64,000 nucleotides of DNA, from assembly GCF_050947875.1 (NCBI RefSeq), contig NC_134568.1:215121678-215185677 (forward strand). Reading direction: 5' to 3'. Below, piece by piece: positions 58,680-64,000 of this stretch. Below the pieces are notes generated by a model. The model ran no database searches. It was not told the DNA's origin and was given only the letters and a program-made list of their open reading frames with translations. The stretch comes from Dermacentor variabilis. Taxonomy: Eukaryota > Arthropoda > Arachnida > Ixodida > Ixodidae. Made by a program: the position numbers and the translations under genes. How positions within the stretch are numbered: position 1 is the first letter of the stretch; each line of letters begins with the position of its first letter.

Positions 58680-59482
58680 GGGCGCTATACGTAATACTAT
58701 TCCAAACTTTTCTATTCCAATTCTGCAATCAGCCCTCCGTGATTGGTGAAAAACTTTTTTGGACCACCCCCACTTCACCTGTCTGTCACGCGACGTCACA
58801 AAACCGCAAAAACTCACCGCGTCAAAGTAACGTGTACGCGTTAAAGATACATTAATATGCCGAGAAAAACTGAATTTACTTCTGAATAGCCGCAGGCTCC
58901 GCGTTCCGAAAGGAATAAAAGACGGCTGCCGCCGATCGCTCAGGCACTGGCTACTCGCACCTGCCGGAGACCATGGGTTTATTTGCCTGTAATAAAGCTT
59001 TTTGCGTGGCCGTGTAACGTTTTCGAGCACTTTCGGCACGTTTGCGACCTCGTTCTGCCAACTCTTCTTTGCTTAGGATCCGTTTTAGCGTCATTCTTAA
59101 CCTTCCTTTGCATGCTGCCGCGATTGTCGACGAGCCACCGTAAGCTAAGTAAGGGAAAGCGGACCAATCATAGACCCACCACCCTCTTCATCCGGTTATC
59201 GACTTTCAGTGCAGTGGCTCGGCCCCATCGAATCCCTCTCCACTTGAGCGTGCTCCTCGCCTCCTGTGAGCCAATTCGGTAAGACAAGCCGCTCAGTGTA
59301 GGCAATGTTATTCGTTTTTCAAGCAAACAAAAGTGAGCTCCTATGAACGAGGAGAGCGTTTGATTGGTCTGTTGAGACAACCCTGCGGGTGACAGCCCAA
59401 TGCTTGCGTCGGCGGTTACGCACATTTGACGTCAGGAGATTGGACTAAAAATCTATTGGAATAGTTTTACGTTATAGGGCCC
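58680..59482 (-). mobile_element. Unassigned TIR element, copy 2 (inverted)
   Basis: 803 bp, ends GGGCGCTATACGTAATACTA and the complement of AGTTTTACGTTATAGGGCCC. CAT at both borders (58677-58679, 59483-59485). Aligns in reverse with 56613-57595 over its length apart from a gap of roughly 180 bases. Different flanking triplets in the two copies argue for two separate insertions. Confidence 0.75.
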
Positions 59483-59880
59483 CATAAGGCACGAGCCCGA
59501 ACAGGAACGGCATGTAGCTGTAAACAATGATGATAATGAGATAATGGGGAGCTCTAATCGGCACTAAGCAGCGTTTGCGCCTAAGGCGCTTCGTAAGAAC
59601 AAGTATACCGAGAAAAATAACAGCACTTGCTATTAGCAACGGTGGATGGCAATTAATGACAAACCATTGGTATGATCGAAACTCTTCATGAATTCGACCG
59701 CTGAGCTCGTTACTTGTTCAGGATACGAAGTTTTTTGCCATTCGTTCGAGGGCATCGTGTCTAATACGTAAATAAAGTCAGCTCAGTCCAGTGTGTAATG
59801 TATAAGGATTCCTTGCGCACGACTCTATCGCCTTTATCATCAACCATTCACGAGCGGCCAATCCTTGTGATAGCGCGCAC

Positions 59881-60590
59881 TGTTACGATCGACCAGTGAG
59901 GGTAGCGGCCGTCTAGCCTGTCCTGCCCCACTGGGACGAATCGCTTCTTGAAGCTAACAGTGCGTCCTCCTGGGGCAGACTGCGGCGCCAGCAAAACGAG
60001 ACACGTTTGACGGATCGAGTGTTGTGTGTTGGTTCACTGTCCCCGTCATGGACCAATCGGAGCAAGAAACTCGTGGAAGGGGGTGTATTACGGTGTTTCC
60101 TCACGCACTCCGGCAACTGCCACGGTCGTTTGGCAGAGGCTCCTGATAATGGTGGGGTCATCCCAGGAACCAAGACGCGCCAGCTTGCGTCAAGTGTGAC
60201 AATCCCTGTCTACAAAGCTCCCCTCCTTCCTGTGTGTTCAGTGAACGAAGGTGAAGAAATGATTGTGTGAATCCTCGCCCTCATACGCAGATCATTGGGC
60301 GACTTTGGACGCTCCGATTGGACGAAGGTGGGGCGGCAGTTTTCCCTGGCCTAGGGATTTAGGGAGGATAGCGGGGGTTTATGCAGACTTTTTCGGATCC
60401 TTTTTCAGTCATGCTTGAGTGATGACATGTAACGTTCTCCGCTCTTCATGTAGATATTCTAAATAAACCCAGTATTCCTCGTTCTCGACGAGAACATTGT
60501 CCTCCCTTCAACAACGTCCTTAGCGTGGACAAGTCGGGCGACGGCATGGGCCAGCTACCCCTTTTGGCATGCCCGACCCCAACTCTTACA
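59881..60590 (+). mobile_element. Solo LTR (family 3)
   Basis: 710 bp, TGTTACGATCG to AACTCTTACA, AATAAA at 60462-60467 and a final block TGGGC...CGACGGCATGGGCCAGC shared with the LTR at 32246-32991. Flanks GCAC (59877-59880) and GCGC (60591-60594) match at three of four positions, probably a decayed duplication. No retroelement interior adjacent. Confidence 0.8.
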
Positions 60591-61104
60591 GCGCAAAGCG
60601 CCGCTGGTACCACGGACCAATAATGGACAAGTGACCACTCACAAAGAGACCCACATGAACGAAAACCTTTGTGAATTGTTTTGTATCTACTGTCCGCGTA
60701 AATTAGAGCGTGGGCGATGCTGTAGTCGCGATAAACAATGCGTCTCCGTCTCCACACTGCCCATTTTGTACGATGTGACAGCGTGCTATTAGCAAATGAT
60801 GTGTTGGGCATCATATCTGCATGCACGGCTCGTTACAACACTGCCGAAATGAAAACGATGGAAGGCGATTCAACCTCCACTTGAAGTCGATGAAGGACAA
60901 ACTCTTGCTGAGCGCGCTGGGAGCGAGGCGTACGGGCGCAGTCACTCCGCGCCGCACTCTGTCGTGCCACTCCTTGCGTAAGTGGAGTGGGAGGAACGTC
61001 GGAATCGTGTTTCTTTTTACTGCACCATCTTCGGTTTCGCCCCACATTTTTGACGTGGGATGTCGTGTTAATTATTTTCTATGATTGCCGAGATTTAACG
61101 TGTC
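60591..61104. other. No gene recognised
   Basis: GAACGAAAACCTTTGTGAATT (60657-60677) is an edge of the GAATTC/CGTAAG foldback family. A minus-strand open frame at 60811-61047 shows no family. Confidence 0.35.
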
Positions 61105-61328
61105 AAAACTGCGATCCTATCATGAGGCACGCCGTTGTGGGGGAAAAGCGTTCGTGGCGTAATGGTTTCAATATAACGCTTCTGCACTAGTGTTCTGTGT
61201 TTGAATCGAGCCGTTAGACAAGCTGGATTCAAACAGAGGACATCTAGCGCAGAAGCGTGATATTGAAACCATTACGCCGCGAACGCTCTTCCCTTACAAC
61301 GGCGTGCCTCATGAAAGGATCGTAGTTT
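61105..61328. repeat. Head-to-head inverted pair of a tRNA-like sequence
   Basis: Arms 61105-61211 and 61221-61328 are complementary over about 105 bases with few differences (GCGATCCTATCATGAGGCAC, GTGGCGTAATGGTTTC...). Each arm contains box A TGGCGTAATGG (61155-61165) and a weaker box B-like GTGTTTGAATC. It is immediately followed by (TA)n (61331-61356). Confidence 0.82.
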
Positions 61329-61356
61329 CGATATATATATATATATATATATATAT

Positions 61357-61582
61357 AACCCGCCGTGGTTGCTCAGTGGCTATGGTGTTGGGCTGCTGAG
61401 CACGAGGTCGCGGGATCGAATCCCGGCCACGGCGGCCGCATTTCGATGGGGGCGAAATGCGAAAACACCCGTGTGCTTAGATTTAGGTGCACGTTAAAGA
61501 ACCCCAGGTGGTCAAAATTTCCGGAGTCCTCCACTACGGCGTGCCTCACAATCAGAAAGTGGTTTTGGCACGTAAAACCCCA

Positions 61583-61588
<6 letters not shown>
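61357..61588 (+). mobile_element. SINE type A (Ruka-like), intact
   Basis: Complete copy. CCCGCCGTGGTTGCTCAGTG with box A TTGCTCAGTGG (61369-61379), box B GGATCGAATCCC (61413-61424), then CATTTCGATGGGGGCGAAATG, TTAGATTTAGGTGCACG, AAAGAACCCCAGGTGG, CTCCACTACGGCGTGCC and TTTTGGCACGTAAAACCCC. RNA polymerase III transcription and mobilisation by a LINE partner are expected of the family. The tail runs into (TA)n. Best reference for the damaged copies in this window. Confidence 0.85.
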
Positions 61589-61656
<68 letters not shown>

Positions 61657-61659
<3 letters not shown>

Positions 61660-62597
61660 GGTCTCCCCGCGACGCTCACGGCGCGCACGCTCCGGTTCCG
61701 CGCGCGCCGGACGAGCACCGCGGGTTCGAGCACTCCGAGCCGCCATGGGTGCAGGGCACCGCGTCCGCGCCTGCTCCGGTCCGCTCCGTGTGCCGACGCG
61801 CAGCTACGCGCGTACGCGCACCGCCGGCCCCAGCTTAGGGGAAGGCGAGACCGCGCGCAGCAAGGGAGACCCTAGGCAAAGCTCTCGAGAAGCGAGAAAG
61901 TACATTTATTAAATTGGGACTCAATACAAACACACGCTTTAACATCACGTCCGAATCTGAAGCTAATTAATACACAAAACATGGCCAAATGGTCGCCGGT
62001 GGCCGCTAACGGCGCACCGCGACAGAGAGAGAACAAAGAAACGAGGAACAAAGAACAAAGAACCCCAGCAGTAAGAGGTTGCCTATCCTTCGGTCAGTGC
62101 CTGCCATCGCGCGCCCCACAGCAGAGAAAGGGGAAATAGAAAGAAACGACAGACGAACAGACGGGGGCACGATCGGCAGACCCTGCCTCAGGACATCGAG
62201 ACGACGGAAGAGTGCGCGCGCGCCCGCCGAGGCCGCGACCCCGACGAGCCGAAGTAACCATCGGCCGGCGGCGGACAAAAGGGGCCGCCGCCGGCTGAGA
62301 GGAACACGTACGCACCTTCAGACGCCCCGATGTCGTCTCCTCGGGCCCCGTCTTGCGCTCGCTTACCTGGAGCGCACGCAAGCAGGGCCCGAATCCCTCC
62401 AAAATGTCAGCCAATGGGGAAAGCCTGTTGACCCTCCCGTGGGCGGGATGACAGCAGAGCGACAGTGTTTTATGACCCGCTGCCACCCCGTCCAGGCAAG
62501 GAGGAGAGGGACACGGAGCCCCCGGCAACACAACGCAATGGCTCCGCACAACCACCGCGAGAGCCCGAAAAACGTAGCGAGAGCCAGAAACCCCACA
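61657..62597 (-). mobile_element. Solo LTR inserted in a (TA)n array
   Basis: 941 bp on the minus strand from TGTGGGGTTTCTGGC to GGGGAGACCACA, so the termini form TGTGG...CCACA. AATAAA complement at 61905-61910. ATAT lies on both sides because the target was TA repeat (61588-61656 and 62598-62620). GC-rich, with Arg/Ala-rich open frames that are not genes. It is unlike the other LTRs here. Confidence 0.72.
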
Positions 62598-62618
62598 ATA
62601 TATATATATATATATATA

Positions 62619-62951
62619 TGACCGCGCAAAGAGCGATGGAACGAAGAATGCTAGGCATAACTTTAAGAAACAGAAAGAGAGCGGCTTGAATCAGAGAGCA
62701 AACGGGTATAGACGATATTCTAATAGACATTCAGAGAAAAAAAATGGCGCTGGGCAGGTCATGTAATGCGCTGGTTAGATAACCGTTGGACCATTAGAGT
62801 GACAGCATGGGTACCAAGAGAAGGGAAGCGCAGTAGAGGACGGCAGTAGACTAGGTGGTGCGATGAAATTAGGAAGTTTGCGGGTGCTAGTTGGAATCGG
62901 TTGGCACAGGACAGGAGTAATTGGAGATCGCAGTGGACATATATAGGCTGA

Positions 62952-62956
<5 letters not shown>
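62619..62956 (+). pseudogene. RTE-like LINE 3' end
   Basis: C-terminal domain with stops: TAQRAMERRMLGITLRNRK, then [23 protein letters not shown], then [20 protein letters not shown] and a stop after QWTYIG. The end GGCTGATGAT passes straight into (TA)n (62957-63044), which probably grew from the element's own tail. The upstream border is also (TA)n. Confidence 0.78.

Positions 62957-63044
<88 letters not shown>
62957..63044. repeat. (TA)n microsatellite after the RTE tail
   Basis: About 88 bases of TA directly continuing the GATGAT end. Confidence 0.95.
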
Positions 63045-63047
<3 letters not shown>

Positions 63048-63669
63048 GCAGCATCACGTTGACCAGTGGCCCCAGTAGGGCATATAGGCCCCCGATAACG
63101 GGCTGTAAGCATACCAGATACGAAAAAGTTGGGTTAACTCGCTAAGACAGGCTGTCTTTAAGATGTACAACTAACTGGTAAAAAATGTTTTCTAGGTAAA
63201 CGCGCGGCTTCGGAAACGTTGGCACGCCTTATGCAACAGAGACGCGTTCACAAGCGTCGATACACTTGGCCCGTATTTCGCATTCACAAAACATTTCTAA
63301 CGCAAGCGCGATTTTATTGCGACAACCATTATATACGGAAGCTCGAGGGGCATTCATGCCGTCAGTGCCGTCGCCGCCGTTGTCCTGCTGTCTCACTGAC
63401 AGCGCACGCGCGGCTCCTGCACTGAAGGTTAGAGGGTCTTGAACCAGAGATGCGGAGTGCGTTTGGCTGCGCAAAGGAAGCGGACGCACCGTCAACGCTG
63501 CACGCAATCGCCTCAGTGGCGGAGCAAAGGCAGCGTTCGGCTGGCTTGAGCATTGTGTGCTCACGCACACTACAATAGAGCGTTTCTGCTGTGTGTACTC
63601 TCTGGTCTGAGCAGTTTAACATCATGCTAACGCTGTCTTACACTATACGCTGGGCGCTGACTAACGGTT
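63045..63669. other. No gene recognised
   Basis: Unidentified. A minus-strand 113-residue open frame (63229-63570) is Ala/Ser/Arg-rich without motifs. Confidence 0.35.
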
Positions 63670-64000
63670 CTTAGATCTGGAGGACAATCCCAATTGCTGT
63701 CCCCAGATATTTGACCGTGCCGTTGGGTGCGGGAGTTGGCCGAGGTTGAGGAGGACGTTGAGATGAAAACTGAAGGTTTATTTACATTATTTACAGTGAG
63801 AGTACAAAGAAATTAACAGCCATAAAGTCATTACGGGCCGGCAGCAACTCGGACGCTGCGGCCCGTGGCAAGAAGCTCGGAAGAGATGAATGAAGGAATG
63901 CTTCCTTGCTGCTCCCGGTCTCTGGCTTTTAACCCCTTCGGTGGCTCGAAGTCACGTCGCGTTCGGCCAATCGGCGATCCCGCTCAGGTGGCGTCATTTT
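63670..64000 (-). mobile_element. LTR (family 2), cut by the window end
   Basis: Minus-strand relative of 18037-18812. Read in reverse it has GCGGGATCGCCGATTGGCCGA, TAAAAGCCAGAGACCGGGAG, CACGGGCCGCAGCGTCCGAG, AATAAA (63777-63782 complement) and GGGATTGTCCTCCAGATC. The upstream part lies outside the window. Whether it is solo cannot be seen. Confidence 0.8.

Overview
The window reads as nuclear DNA of a hard tick (Ixodidae, probably a metastriate such as Rhipicephalus, Dermacentor, Hyalomma or Amblyomma). The grounds are the tRNA-derived SINE whose body matches the abundant ixodid family I remember as Ruka, several 'tick transposon' LINE lineages (RTE-like, CR1-like, I-like), intron-style short coding pieces, and very long (TA)n, (TG)n, (ATT)n and (AAC)n arrays. 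Species and family names come from memory and were not checked against a database. No bacterial operon, rRNA, CRISPR array or complete host gene was found.

Almost everything that can be supported is mobile DNA, much of it nested. 1-1.4 kb: a Ty3/Gypsy integrase relic split by a solo LTR (4-bp target duplication ATGG). 1.4-7.2 kb: three copies of one tRNA-derived SINE, one carrying a MITE and an I-like LINE (11-bp duplication), another a 90-bp LINE tail (12-bp duplication); an RTE-like LINE with a tRNA-like head sits in a MITE (11-bp duplication). 7.2-8.8 kb: a PIF/Harbinger-type transposase first exon. 8.8-9.8 kb: LINE inside RTE inside SINE. 12.4-14.7 kb: a CR1-like LINE and a THAP-domain exon. 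18-25 kb: solo LTR, a TTAA-flanked MITE, inverted repeats built around (TA)n, a 5'-inverted RTE and a LINE carboxyl end. 28.7-31.4 kb: foldback elements and SINEs. 32-38 kb: three LTRs and a 760-bp hAT-type MITE. 39.3-43.2 kb: two RTE copies in convergent orientation. 45-47.5 kb: an I-like LINE with ORF1 remnant. 49.6-55.4 kb: foldback, a 26-bp perfect hairpin, a second CR1-like LINE. 56.6-59.5 kb: two copies of an unassigned TIR element in opposite orientation. 59.9-64 kb: solo LTRs, SINE, RTE tail.

Functionally the window is a record of insertion rather than a working gene set. Each retroelement reading frame is truncated, shifted, stopped, or lacks a catalytic residue. The two pieces that could belong to spliced genes are the Harbinger-like exon (7723-7868, with a GTAAGT donor) and the THAP exon (14514-14680, with a TTTTTCAG acceptor). 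The most informative observations are target-site duplications that order the insertions in time, RTE copies headed by different tRNA-like sequences, seven or eight LTRs with no internal retroelement beside them, and long inverted repeats able to give double-stranded RNA. No clearly new biological system could be demonstrated from sequence reading alone.
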